This document shows positions 9,206 to 17,898 of a DNA stretch of 64,000 bases, piece after piece. Under the pieces are notes generated by a model. The model ran no database searches, was not told the DNA's origin, and saw only the letters and a list, made by a program, of their open reading frames with translations. A program made the translations under genes and the position numbers. Each line of letters opens with the position of its first letter. Positions within the stretch are counted from its first letter, which is position 1. Origin of the DNA: Flavivirga rizhaonensis (GTDB taxonomy: Bacteria; Bacteroidota; Bacteroidia; Flavobacteriales; Flavobacteriaceae); assembly GCF_004791695.1 (NCBI RefSeq), contig NZ_SRSO01000024.1, positions 17,870 through 81,869 of the forward strand. The letters are read 5' to 3'.

Positions 9206-10043
9206 GTATACTTGTAGTTGATAAATCTATTTCTTCGGGAACTCTATTTAGAATTTCATGAATCATTTTATGATACGATTCAAAGTTATTTAAATTTTTA
9301 TGTCCGCCACCAATTACTGAATGCAATTTAGTTAACTTCGGGTTTACAAGAGACAATCTAACGCTTGTTTTATAAGGAATAAGCTTATCGTTCGTGCCAT
9401 GTATAATATGTATTGGGCATTGCACATATTTCAACCATTTATAAGTTGGCAATGGATATTTTAATAAAATAGACAAAGGCATAAAAGGCGCATAACGTGC
9501 TGTTACTTTAGTTAAACTGTAATAAGGCGCATCCATAATAAGCATTTTAGGTTGGTTCATCGAAGCTAATTTGGCTGCAAACCCAGAGCCTAAAGACCTC
9601 CCGTAAAGTATAATTCTATCTTCGGTTGTGAGCTCTTTTATCTTATCATAAACTTTTTGTAAATCGCGTTTAATAGCTTTTTGTGAGCGTCTCCCTGTGC
9701 TTTTTCCAAAACCTCGATAATCGACCATTAAAACATTATAACCATGCCTTGTAAAATCGACGGCAAACTTCCCCCACCCTTTAATACTTTTAGAATTTCC
9801 CTTTAAATATAATACAACCCCCTTACTTTCTCCTTTAGGGAAAAAACGAACGCTATTAATTATTGCACCATCTCTTGTTTCTAAATTATACTCCTTAAAT
9901 GCCTGATTTTCATAATTGAATTGAAAATCTTCAGGAAGCTTTTCAGGTTTAAACAGCATATAGTCTTGTAGGTAATACAAAGCAATACTTATTACAATAT
10001 AGGCGACGAAAACAAGTATGGTAATGTATAACCAATTAGGCAT
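9165..10043 (-). CDS. alpha/beta hydrolase, membrane-anchored paralogue
   Basis: 292 residues, same layout as its neighbour: an N-terminal membrane helix (LYITILVFVAYIVISIALYY), then the hydrolase core with YLKGNSKS, VDYRGFGKS, nucleophile Ser in YGRSLGSG, Asp in HGTNDKL and His in GGGHKNL. The HGNG motif near the oxyanion hole is changed to KGNS, the main difference from the downstream copy. BEM46/YfhR-type hydrolase, substrate unknown. A basic C-terminal tail (VKHTSRKSNTKV) extends over the start of the next gene. A duplication within one operon is the simplest origin. Confidence 0.85.
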   Translation of the reverse strand: MPNWLYITILVFVAYIVISIALYYLQDYMLFKPEKLPEDFQFNYENQAFKEYNLETRDGAIINSVRFFPKGESKGVVLYLKGNSKSIKGWGKFAVDFTRHGYNVLMVDYRGFGKSTGRRSQKAIKRDLQKVYDKIKELTTEDRIILYGRSLGSGFAAKLASMNQPKMLIMDAPYYSLTKVTARYAPFMPLSILLKYPLPTYKWLKYVQCPIHIIHGTNDKLIPYKTSVRLSLVNPKLTKLHSVIGGGHKNLNNFESYHKMIHEILNRVPEEIDLSTTSIHVKHTSRKSNTKV

Positions 10044-10051
10044 AGAAGTGG

Positions 10052-10197
10052 TTTAAGCTTTTTTGATTGAAGTGAAAAATAGTAATTTTATTCCCAAATG
10101 AAGGCTTTTTTGAGCTACATAGCATCGCTACGGAGTAATAAAAAGACAAAATGTGGGGATAAAAGGGCATTTTGTAGCCAATTATAAAAAGTTTAAA
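10052..10197. repeat. palindromic dispersed repeat, copy A
   Basis: A 146-base gene-free element bounded by inverted ends (TTTAAGCTTTTTT / AAAAAGTTTAAA), with inner inverted arms (TTTTATTCCC / GGGGATAAAA) and a central small palindrome (TAGCATCGCTA). The same architecture occurs at 13494-13643. It fills the gap between the hydrolase and GDYXXLXY genes. Confidence 0.65.
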
Positions 10198-10250
10198 TCA
10201 CTTCATTGTTAAAAAGCGTTATTATACTAAGATACAATAAATGGAGCTAA

Positions 10251-10823
10251 TTATTCCGAGTCGTCTTTTTCTACGTAATCCTTAATAGATATGTTATCAA
10301 TTATAACATCATTTAAAACGGTTTCTCCATCCTTAATATAAACTAACGCATGTGTATTATTTGGTAGAGAATCTCGCTGTCTATTCCTCACAGCCACTTC
10401 AGCATCATACGCTTTTGTTTCTTCCATATAATAACGATTAAAAGGAAGTTCTATACTTAATTCATTTGAGTAATTTGAATACCATCTTACTTTAGCCTTA
10501 ATATAATCGTTACTATTATTTGATATTAAAGCTCTATTAATAGTATCAATTTTAGCAAAACCTAGACTGTCTTCAACTAAATAAACGTAAATAACTTCAT
10601 TTCGTTGCCATAAAGAATCATTTGTTTTATACGTATTTATCTCATAATTAAGGTTTATATATTTACCCTTAAATGGATCTGTAGGATCAACAGGTTGTGT
10701 TTTAAACTTATATACCGTTCCTTTTTCTAAAATTGTCTCCTGGTTAAAAATCATTTGAAAAGGAATAAACAACTGTATTAGCACTACAATTATAAATATT
10801 ATGAATATATGTATTGTTTTCAT
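10251..10823 (-). CDS. GDYXXLXY domain protein
   Basis: 190 residues, one N-terminal membrane helix (about 3-22), the rest beta-rich and extracytoplasmic. The family signature is present as GKYINLNY (residues 53-60), with Lys in place of the Asp of GDY. The family has no known biochemical function but is strongly associated with DUF2157/DUF4401 membrane proteins, which is the arrangement here (DUF2157 two genes upstream). Last gene of a tight minus-strand operon: ten bases separate it from the preceding stop. Identification is good, function unknown. Confidence 0.82.
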   Translation of the reverse strand: MKTIHIFIIFIIVVLIQLFIPFQMIFNQETILEKGTVYKFKTQPVDPTDPFKGKYINLNYEINTYKTNDSLWQRNEVIYVYLVEDSLGFAKIDTINRALISNNSNDYIKAKVRWYSNYSNELSIELPFNRYYMEETKAYDAEVAVRNRQRDSLPNNTHALVYIKDGETVLNDVIIDNISIKDYVEKDDSE

Positions 10824-10833
10824 TTTTGTTTTT

Positions 10834-11484
10834 TTAGTCTGTATATTTATTAATTAACCCAAAATCGAATGGCGTCCAATAACAACTTTTTAAACCGCTG
10901 GTTTTAAATGCGGAATTAACCCAGGTATTGCATGTTTTAAAGCATGAATAACTTCCATTTGCTCTATAAAATTCATCATTATCTGAATACCCTTTACCTT
11001 TTAAAATTATTTTTTCACCGCTACCATCTAGTTTAAAAGAGTCCGACAAGTAATGATTCAAAGTTTCCAACTGTACTTTAGTAACATTTACAGCAACCCA
11101 ATTGGGGTACTTCCTAAAATACTTTGTTAAATGAATTAAAGAGTTGCCTTTAAGAAACAAAGCATCAAAAGCGTTCTTAAAAGTTAAATCGCCCCATGTA
11201 GGTGTATTTAAGTAAAAATTTTCGTCTCCCCAACCAAAAGACAAATATTGTGCTTCATCTTCAACATCTAATCCAAGAATTAATCCTTCATCTATTTGAT
11301 GCACCGGAATAATAACATCCAGATGAACACCATTTGTATTAAGATATATCGTATTTACAGCATGTACATTATCAACGGTTTTATTTACTGTAACGAAAGT
11401 TAATAGCAAGGATACAATGATATAACCTGCAGGGATCATTGATAAATACAAAATAGATCTGATTATTTTCTTTAAGGGTTTCAT
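10834..11484 (-). CDS. TIGR02117/DUF2459 family protein
   Basis: 216 residues with an N-terminal membrane helix (about 10-32) and an extracytoplasmic domain. The motifs VHLDVIIPV, LSFGWGDENFYLNTPTWGDL and SCFKTCNTWVN are those of the TIGR02117/DUF2459 family, whose HxD, GWGD and late Cys-containing motif are reminiscent of NlpC/P60-like or urease-associated proteins. The function is not established. Its ATG overlaps the stop of the DUF2157 gene by four bases, so the two are translationally coupled. Confidence 0.82.
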   Translation of the reverse strand: MKPLKKIIRSILYLSMIPAGYIIVSLLLTFVTVNKTVDNVHAVNTIYLNTNGVHLDVIIPVHQIDEGLILGLDVEDEAQYLSFGWGDENFYLNTPTWGDLTFKNAFDALFLKGNSLIHLTKYFRKYPNWVAVNVTKVQLETLNHYLSDSFKLDGSGEKIILKGKGYSDNDEFYRANGSYSCFKTCNTWVNSAFKTSGLKSCYWTPFDFGLINKYTD

Positions 11485-12764
11485 AGTTTTCTTTTTAAGG
11501 TCTTTTGTTTTTTCAACATGACATAATTGGTTAAAAAGAAGCCTATTCCGACACCAACAAATAATAACCCTCTTAGTACAAAGCTCATATTTGTGTCAAA
11601 AAAACGACAAGCAATTAGTATTGTAACAATTAATAAACCATAATTTAAAACTCCAAAATGAAACGTATCTGCTCCAATTTTCACGGCCATAATTCCTAAT
11701 GTTAAAATAAGGAGATTTATTAGCACTACAGAGGTTTCCATAGTAACTAAGCTAATCATAAAAAAACCTATGAAAAATAGAAAGGCATATTGAAAAAGGT
11801 TAAAATCTCGAATCCATTTTTTTGAATACGAATAAACCACTACGACAAGCGTTAAACAAAAAAGCACTACTGCTATATAAAATGCTTGCGAATTAAAATT
11901 CAATCTATTTATATAAATATCTTCCCATAACCATTTAAAACTAGTCAACATTAACATATAAATAGTTCCTAATGAACCTAAAACCAAATAACCATTTCGT
12001 CTTAATTTTTGATTATTAAAAAATGGTATCTTACCTATGTTATATAGTAATCCGAATAAAAGCACATAAATTAAAAAACCAAAATTACCATCACCTCTTA
12101 CAAAAGCGCCCGTTACAATTACAATACTTAAGGGCAGAAGCCAATTTAAAACTGAAGTTATATTATGTGACTTTTTTTGTTTTAATAGTTTATAATAATG
12201 TGGTAATAGTGATGCCAATACTATTAAATACAACCAGGGCGTTCTATTTCCTGAGAAATACCCGAAACTACATGCATAGCTTGTTATAAAAATAATTTGT
12301 AAAAGGACTAATGCATTCGATCTTAGAAGGTAAATCAATGGCAAGCACAACAAAATCCATGTTAGTAAGTAATCACTTAAATCTCCTGGAATATTGTAAA
12401 TCTGACTCACTAAAGCCATGCTTGCACCAACTGCGAAAAACAGAAATACGCCTGAGGCCTCTTTCCATGTAGCACTTTTATTCTTTAGAATGGAATACCC
12501 TACAACGATTTGTCCAATCACTAAAGGGACAAAAGCAAAAATTGTTTTTACTGTTCTTGAAAAATCATCCCAATTATGAGCTAATATTAATATCATCCCA
12601 AGCCCTACCAATGTAGAACCTAATACAGCAAAAACAGTAAACAGCCTATTTGGTGAATCATGCTGTTTTGACCGATAATAGGACACTATTTTCGAGGCTG
12701 TGTCTTCGGTTATAACTTGTTCTGCAACAAGCTCGTTTATATCTTTTTGAATTTTTGAATTCAT
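11481..12764 (-). CDS. DUF2157 polytopic membrane protein
   Basis: 427 residues. The N-terminal 35 or so are soluble and helical (INELVAEQVITEDTASKIVSYY), which is the DUF2157 signature, followed by a long run of hydrophobic segments, roughly 10-12 membrane helices (for example LFTVFAVLGSTLVGLGMILI and VVLFCLTLVVVVYSY). No catalytic motif is apparent. DUF2157 proteins commonly sit next to GDYXXLXY proteins, as here. It lies five bases after the CPBP-like gene and overlaps the next gene by four. Probably part of an uncharacterised inner-membrane complex. Confidence 0.82.
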   Translation of the reverse strand: MNSKIQKDINELVAEQVITEDTASKIVSYYRSKQHDSPNRLFTVFAVLGSTLVGLGMILILAHNWDDFSRTVKTIFAFVPLVIGQIVVGYSILKNKSATWKEASGVFLFFAVGASMALVSQIYNIPGDLSDYLLTWILLCLPLIYLLRSNALVLLQIIFITSYACSFGYFSGNRTPWLYLIVLASLLPHYYKLLKQKKSHNITSVLNWLLPLSIVIVTGAFVRGDGNFGFLIYVLLFGLLYNIGKIPFFNNQKLRRNGYLVLGSLGTIYMLMLTSFKWLWEDIYINRLNFNSQAFYIAVVLFCLTLVVVVYSYSKKWIRDFNLFQYAFLFFIGFFMISLVTMETSVVLINLLILTLGIMAVKIGADTFHFGVLNYGLLIVTILIACRFFDTNMSFVLRGLLFVGVGIGFFLTNYVMLKKQKTLKRKL

Positions 12765-12769
12765 TTTTT

Positions 12770-13465
12770 TTAATTTAAAAATATTAAAAATACATCTTGA
12801 AAAGGGTCTTGGTTAACTACAGTATAATAAAACAAAGCGCCTAACCACCCATGAAATATTCCCATTGCATATATGTTTTTTACTTTTAAATATACATAAC
12901 CATAAAATAATGCCAAAATGAATGTTCCTATCATGAGCCACATGGATGGAAAATGTACTACAGAAAACAAAACAGCCGTTATAACTATAATTAAACTTTT
13001 ACTTAGTTTTTTACTATTTAGATCGTTTAAATTCCCAGCAACTAAACCAATAATTAAAAACTGTTGAACACTCCCCCAAATAGGATATGTAATTAAAAGT
13101 GGCAAAATATGCCATGTTAGGTTGATTGTATTTTGAAAATACCCTATACCAATAATCAACATAAGCGAAACCATGCTAAAAGGTATCATTAATTTTAATG
13201 CCTTCTTAAAATTATCGGTTCTAAAACCCCAATATTTTATAACGCCTTTTTCTATTTTATATCTAAAAAAGATATATAAAAACCATGATATACTTGCAAT
13301 AACAACAAAAGGCAATCTCCAATTGAGATAATCCATAAAAATAAATTTTCCCAGTGCTGTTATAACAACACCCAAGATCTCAAATAATCCCGTTTTATTA
13401 GAAACTGGTCTTTTTAATTTGGTTTCAGAAAATTCTATTAAATCTTTAGTGATATTATGTTTCAT
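12770..13465 (-). CDS. CPBP-family-like membrane protein (degenerate active site)
   Basis: 231 residues with about seven membrane helices. The C-terminal half has the CPBP (Abi/Rce1-like) pattern: FSVVH (residues 167-171, motif 2) and HGWLG (from His205, motif 3/4). In motif 1 the catalytic Glu-Glu pair (EExxxR) is replaced by Gln-Gln (GSVQQFLIIG, residues 131-140), and the Arg is missing. The protein is therefore probably not a standard CAAX-type metalloprotease. First gene of a four-gene minus-strand operon with DUF2157, TIGR02117 and GDYXXLXY, following a palindromic repeat. Fold call moderately sure, activity doubtful. Confidence 0.7.
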   Translation of the reverse strand: MKHNITKDLIEFSETKLKRPVSNKTGLFEILGVVITALGKFIFMDYLNWRLPFVVIASISWFLYIFFRYKIEKGVIKYWGFRTDNFKKALKLMIPFSMVSLMLIIGIGYFQNTINLTWHILPLLITYPIWGSVQQFLIIGLVAGNLNDLNSKKLSKSLIIVITAVLFSVVHFPSMWLMIGTFILALFYGYVYLKVKNIYAMGIFHGWLGALFYYTVVNQDPFQDVFLIFLN

Positions 13466-13493
13466 TTTTCAGTTTTCTTCTAGTTAATGAACT

Positions 13494-13643
13494 CGTTTAA
13501 ACTTTTTGTTTTTAACCGAAAATGAGATGAAATTTATTCAGATGAGGTACTTTTTGCAAAGCATAGCAGAGCTACGTATAAGAAAAGTAACAAAATATGG
13601 GTAAATTTCAGCCATTTTTTAGGAAATAGAAAAAGTTTAAACG
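13494..13643. repeat. palindromic dispersed repeat, copy B
   Basis: A 150-base element bounded by a perfect 14-bp inverted repeat (CGTTTAAACTTTTT at 13494-13507, its complement at 13630-13643). Inner arms TGAAATTTATTC / GGGTAAATTTCA form a second inverted repeat, and the centre is TAGCAGAGCTA. Same plan as the element at 10052-10197 with different but still complementary arm bases. Its right end supplies the last codons and stop of the gene at 13637. Confidence 0.72.
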
Positions 13644-13993
13644 TATTCTATACTTAAAAACCAAAGTGCTACTATAAAAGACAATATAACTATCGCTAAA
13701 CCTAACAATAAATACGATTTACAATAGTTTATAGCCACTTTGTTTCTTAGTCTATTACAAAAAACATATAACAGAAGAACCAAGTCTATAGTAAGCATGC
13801 TAAATAAAGTAACATTGGAAGCTATGATAAAACTATTAGAAGTTGCCATAGTACTTTGACCTCCTAAAGCTAAGCTTAGTATAACTATTCCAAAAACCAA
13901 TCCAAGTAGTAACACTAAAGACAGCAAGAAACGACTTGAATTAAGTTTTATTTTTAATATGCTTTGAAATTCTTTTTTTAAAGTATTAATCAT
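13637..13993 (-). CDS. small three-helix membrane protein
   Basis: 118 residues, no family recognised. An amphipathic basic N-terminus (MINTLKKEFQSILKIKLNSS) precedes about three membrane helices (LLSLVLLLGLVFGIVILSLAL, a middle segment around SMLTIDLVLLLYVF, and LLLGLAIVILSFIVALWFL). The real start is the ATG at 13993; a TTG two codons earlier is a poor alternative. The last residues lie inside the right arm of the palindromic repeat at 13494-13643, so that element may have supplied the present stop. Upstream is a terminator for the YiaA-like gene, suggesting independent transcription. Confidence 0.6.
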   Translation of the reverse strand: MINTLKKEFQSILKIKLNSSRFLLSLVLLLGLVFGIVILSLALGGQSTMATSNSFIIASNVTLFSMLTIDLVLLLYVFCNRLRNKVAINYCKSYLLLGLAIVILSFIVALWFLSIEYV

Positions 13994-14004
13994 TTTCAAA
14001 AGGT

Positions 14005-14033
14005 TTTTAAAACCCCGCAGCGAAACTGCGAGG
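14005..14033 (-). terminator. Rho-independent terminator after the YiaA-like gene
   Basis: On the minus strand a CCTCGCAG / CTGCGGGG stem (one G-U pair) with a TTTCG loop is followed by TTTT. It lies about 75 bases beyond the stop of the YiaA/YiaB-like gene and just before the ATG of the next gene. Confidence 0.7.
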
Positions 14034-14108
14034 CTTTGGGTTATCTAACTAACCAACCATCAAAACAACCCTTTATAATTTCTGTTTTGACCAACTAACA
14101 TATTTAAT

Positions 14109-14591
14109 CTATTTTTCTTCTTCAGTACTTCGGTTAATAAACTGCACATCTCTTGTATTTTTCTGCACTGCAATAGCAGAAAATAGACTTAACAAAAACG
14201 ACATGCCGTAAAACCCTTTTTCACTTAAAAGCAAATCAGCATTCCATAGCCCTATAACTAGTAGCACAATAGAAGTCACCGTTGTAAACCAACTAATACC
14301 ATAATAAATTTCTGTAACCGGAATGTCTTCTAATTTATCTCGCACGGCTTTTTGTACAGATATAACTGAGAACAATCCAAAAAGAAGAATTGTAAAATAA
14401 TAGCCCTTTTCATTTAATAACATCTCTGCATTCCATAAACCAATGCAATATGATGTGATCCCAATTAACAAGGCAGACCAAGATGCTCCTATAAAAGCTG
14501 GTGTTGGTTTTTGATCGTAAATCTTCTTCTCTTTTTTGGTTTTTGTTTCTTTTGATTTTTCTTCAACTGAAACTGATGTTTGATAATTCAT
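14109..14591 (-). CDS. YiaA/YiaB family inner-membrane protein
   Basis: 160 residues. A soluble, highly charged N-terminus (about 35 residues, rich in Lys and Glu) is followed by two copies of the two-helix YiaAB domain: GLWNAEMLLNEKGYY then LFSVISVQKAVRD, and GLWNADLLLSEKGFY then LFSAIAVQKNTRD. The two copies, about 65 residues apart, are nearly superimposable, so the protein is an internal duplication with four membrane helices. Family function unknown. The start chosen is the ATG of MNYQTS; an in-frame TTG further upstream adds 11 unlikely residues. Divergent from the gene at 14747. Confidence 0.85.
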   Translation of the reverse strand: MNYQTSVSVEEKSKETKTKKEKKIYDQKPTPAFIGASWSALLIGITSYCIGLWNAEMLLNEKGYYFTILLFGLFSVISVQKAVRDKLEDIPVTEIYYGISWFTTVTSIVLLVIGLWNADLLLSEKGFYGMSFLLSLFSAIAVQKNTRDVQFINRSTEEEK

Positions 14592-14746
14592 AATTATTGT
14601 TTTAATGATTTGATTACAGGACAAAATTGCAACACTTGCCTAGTACATGAAATACAATGTTTAAATAAAACTGACGATATAATTTCATTAAATGAATCAT
14701 ATTTTACTATATTTATTAATACTTAAACAAAAAAACTGACGATTTA

Positions 14747-16267
14747 ATGAGTAATTTAAATGATATTATATCTACTTTTTCTTCTGAAGACCAACATCGA
14801 TTTACAACCTATTTATACAAAAAGAATAAACGTAGTGATGCCAAAAACATTCAATTATTCAATTATTTACTAAATGACAATTTAGATTCTAACGAGATTT
14901 GTTTAAAACTCTACGGAAGCCTTAAAAAAGATGCCTATCACGCTTTAAGAAAACGCTTATATCAATCCATCATTGATTTTGTTGCAAACAACAGCATTCA
15001 AGAAGAAAATTCTATAGATATGCAAATTATTAAGTACATCTTGGCTTCAAGATCATTTCTGTATCATAAGCAATATAAAGTTGCATACAAAGTTTTAGAC
15101 AAAGCCGAAGTATTAGCCTCAGAACATTACTTATTCCCACTACTTAACGAAATTTATCATACTAAAATTCAATACGCATACACAAACCCTTCTATTTCAA
15201 TTAATGAACTTATCTCGAAATTTAAGGCAAATCAAAAAAATCATCAACTAGAAGACCAGCTTAACATGGTCTATGCAAAAATTAAATACACATTAAATAA
15301 TATTTCTTACAAAGGAGACGTTGTCGATTTTCAAACGGTTTTAAATCAAACCTTGCAAGAACACAATATTAGCATTAACGAGTCTATGTCTTTTAAGTCT
15401 TTATACCAATTAGCAACAATTGCTAGTATTTCGGCTTTTGTAACTAAAGATTATTTACAAATAGAACCTTTTTTAATAAACACCTACAATATTATAATCA
15501 CTCATAAAAACAAAGAAAAACAACTCTTCTATAACATTGAAATTATATACCAGATAGCTAACACCTTATTTAGAAACAAGAAATTTAATGAGTCTTTTCA
15601 CTATTTGGAATCCATGCACAAACACATGCTTTTAAAACAGAAAAAATACTATACCACTTATAAGTTAAAATATAATTTACTGATAGCACTCAACCATAAC
15701 TATTCAAACAAACAGGACATAGCAATAGAAACATTAGAGCCTTTAATAACCACTAAGCACCCCGATACAGAATCGTTATTAGACATCTATTTGAGTCTTA
15801 TTATGTTTTATTTTCAAAAAAATGATTTAAAAAAAACGCATACCCTCTTTTCTAAATTTTATCATACAGACCATTGGTACACTGAAAAAGCTGGAAAAGA
15901 ATGGGTCATAAAAAAGAATTTAATAGAAATTTTACTTCATATAGACCTTAAAAATATTGATTTAGTAGAATCTCGACTTCTTAGTTTTAAAAGGAATTAT
16001 TATGATTATTTAAAAAGTATTAATCAACAACGTGTTATTACATATTTAGGTTTTGTTGAATCTTATTATAAAACACCGGAAGCTGTTACTTCAACCAAAT
16101 TTAAAAACGCTGTATCACAATCTTTCGATTGGGTTGACATCCATAAAGAGGACATTTTTGTAATAAGTTTTTATAGCTGGCTGAAAGGTAAAATGAATAA
16201 TAAAGACCTATACACAACTACTTTAGACTTAATAAAACAGTCTCAGCAAGAATTAACAAATGCATAA
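14747..16267 (+). CDS. helical-repeat (TPR-like) protein
   Basis: 506 residues, no signal peptide, rich in Lys, Asn, Leu and Tyr and almost entirely helical in character. Repeated paired helices with TPR-like spacing are seen (for example ASRSFLYHKQYKVAYKVLDK, YQIANTLFRNKKFNESFHYL, LYLSLIMFYFQKNDLKKTHT-type segments). This resembles large hypothetical flavobacterial proteins of unknown function; I cannot name a domain. It is followed after 35 bases by a secreted barrel-like protein and may be cotranscribed with it. Confidence 0.6.
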   Translation: MSNLNDIISTFSSEDQHRFTTYLYKKNKRSDAKNIQLFNYLLNDNLDSNEICLKLYGSLKKDAYHALRKRLYQSIIDFVANNSIQEENSIDMQIIKYILASRSFLYHKQYKVAYKVLDKAEVLASEHYLFPLLNEIYHTKIQYAYTNPSISINELISKFKANQKNHQLEDQLNMVYAKIKYTLNNISYKGDVVDFQTVLNQTLQEHNISINESMSFKSLYQLATIASISAFVTKDYLQIEPFLINTYNIIITHKNKEKQLFYNIEIIYQIANTLFRNKKFNESFHYLESMHKHMLLKQKKYYTTYKLKYNLLIALNHNYSNKQDIAIETLEPLITTKHPDTESLLDIYLSLIMFYFQKNDLKKTHTLFSKFYHTDHWYTEKAGKEWVIKKNLIEILLHIDLKNIDLVESRLLSFKRNYYDYLKSINQQRVITYLGFVESYYKTPEAVTSTKFKNAVSQSFDWVDIHKEDIFVISFYSWLKGKMNNKDLYTTTLDLIKQSQQELTNA

Positions 16268-16302
16268 CAATTCATTTTTTAAACTTTAACTATTTTTATA
16301 TA

Positions 16303-17514
16303 ATGCTAAAAAGGGGGTTTTTTATTGTTTTTTGTATTTATAATCATTTTGTTGTCGCCCAACGAAAAGATAGCTTATCAATAAAAAATGGCATTGACAA
16401 TCCCAGCCTTTTAACGACACACCATTTTGGTATTTTTAGTTCCAGAATTAACACGAACTTTAAACTCACTCCTCCAAAAAAACCAGTACTCACTATAAGT
16501 TCTACAAGTGGAAACTCTTTCCACCCTTTAGTTGAAGGATACTTTCCAAAAGATCCAAAAGTCCGAGAAGCACAAAGCAAACTTATTTGGTATGATAGGA
16601 ATTTCAATTTCATTGATCAAGAGATAACTCCTGCCGATTATTTAAGCATTGTTATAGACGCTGTTATTAAAGAATTTAGACTAAGCATAAATATTCCATT
16701 AAATAAAAAACACGAATTAGGAGTTACGCTACGATCTTATTTAATAACGAAAGGTAAATACCCGTTTTCACCATTTACCGGCGATGAAAGTATTGAATGG
16801 TTTCATAGTAATATCAACGGAGGAGAAGACCCATTCGGAAGGCGTTATTACGGTTTAAACCAAGTTAACTTTAGATATTTTGACAGGAATGGAAACACAC
16901 TTGAGTTAAATAATAATGATTTTTTTATAGGAGGTATCGAATTAAGTCATTTTTATTATCCAACGTTTTCAACGAGTAAAAATATATTTATTAATTTTGG
17001 AAGCCATTTTGGTATTAATACCTCCAAATTTAATTCATCTCTAGACTTTAGTCTTTCCGCTAATGTTATTAAAAGAATTCCGTTTAAAAATAACTACGAG
17101 TTTAATATAGGCATTGGAGCAAATGTTTTACGTAAAAACCTCATCGACTTTAAGAAAGTTATCGATTTAGGTAATAATCCTTTTTTGGCAACTGCTGAGG
17201 GAAATATCGAAATAACCAAATACACAAAAAAGGGTAATTATAATTCATTAGGCATAAACTACCAACTCCAATCTCGTTATAATAAAAAAGAAGAAAGAAA
17301 TTACTATAGACTTTTAGGAAACTGGGAAGAAATAAACGGTGGCTGGCATCATGGCGTTGCAACTTTATATAAAGCACAGTCTAATTGGTCTTTTATATAT
17401 ACTTACGGTAGGTCTAACTATAAACTATCTTTATTTTTCAAGGAAGACTTTTTAGTAAATAATGCTCCAGATTTTCAAACTGGTGTTTCTTTAAAAATCC
17501 CTGTGTTTAAATAA
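16303..17514 (+). CDS. hypothetical outer-membrane beta-barrel-like protein
   Basis: 403 residues with a signal peptide (MLKRGFFIVFCIYNHFVVAQ). The mature part is full of alternating polar/hydrophobic strands ending in aromatic residues (IFINFGSHFGI, YEFNIGIGANVL, YNSLGINYQLQSRYN, WSFIYTYGRSNYKLSLFF) and ends in an amphipathic strand (GVSLKIPVFK), typical of an outer-membrane barrel. It has some likeness to DUF3187-type proteins, but I am not sure of the family. Probably in an operon with the helical-repeat gene upstream. Function unknown. Confidence 0.6.
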   Translation: MLKRGFFIVFCIYNHFVVAQRKDSLSIKNGIDNPSLLTTHHFGIFSSRINTNFKLTPPKKPVLTISSTSGNSFHPLVEGYFPKDPKVREAQSKLIWYDRNFNFIDQEITPADYLSIVIDAVIKEFRLSINIPLNKKHELGVTLRSYLITKGKYPFSPFTGDESIEWFHSNINGGEDPFGRRYYGLNQVNFRYFDRNGNTLELNNNDFFIGGIELSHFYYPTFSTSKNIFINFGSHFGINTSKFNSSLDFSLSANVIKRIPFKNNYEFNIGIGANVLRKNLIDFKKVIDLGNNPFLATAEGNIEITKYTKKGNYNSLGINYQLQSRYNKKEERNYYRLLGNWEEINGGWHHGVATLYKAQSNWSFIYTYGRSNYKLSLFFKEDFLVNNAPDFQTGVSLKIPVFK

Positions 17515-17898
17515 TTAACTTCATTATACCTTTTGTCATTCCTCCTGCTTGTGCTGAACTTGTTTCAGTAAAGCAGAAAGCCACTTGAATATTAGGAATA
17601 TTAAGTCACTGTTTGACTATTTACTCAAATATATGTCGCTTCATACCTTTTGTTGCATGTATGCATAATACTTTATAGGTTTAATTAAGATGCAAAGTCA
17701 ATATTGGTTGGCTGTTTATGTTTTTAAGTATTTTTTAACCAGTGTGAATTCCTACTGTAGTTTATCTTGAGTGAAGACGAAAGGTAGGAATGACAAAGAG
17801 ACATTAATTATTGTTAATATTAGGTTAAAATCAAAACACTTTTTAAACCTTTTAATAAAGGTGTAGTCTAATTTGCAAATAATATAAAAGATATAAAA
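17515..17898. other. 384-base intergenic region with inverted-repeat-bounded segment
   Basis: No gene. A segment from 17532 to 17797 is bounded by a perfect 12-bp inverted repeat (TTTGTCATTCCT / AGGAATGACAAA) and contains scraps of the common flavobacterial GTCATTC/CGAAAG repeat, such as TTTATCTTGAGTGAAGACGA. The last 100 bases are AT-rich and should carry the promoter of the gene at 17899. Confidence 0.55.
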
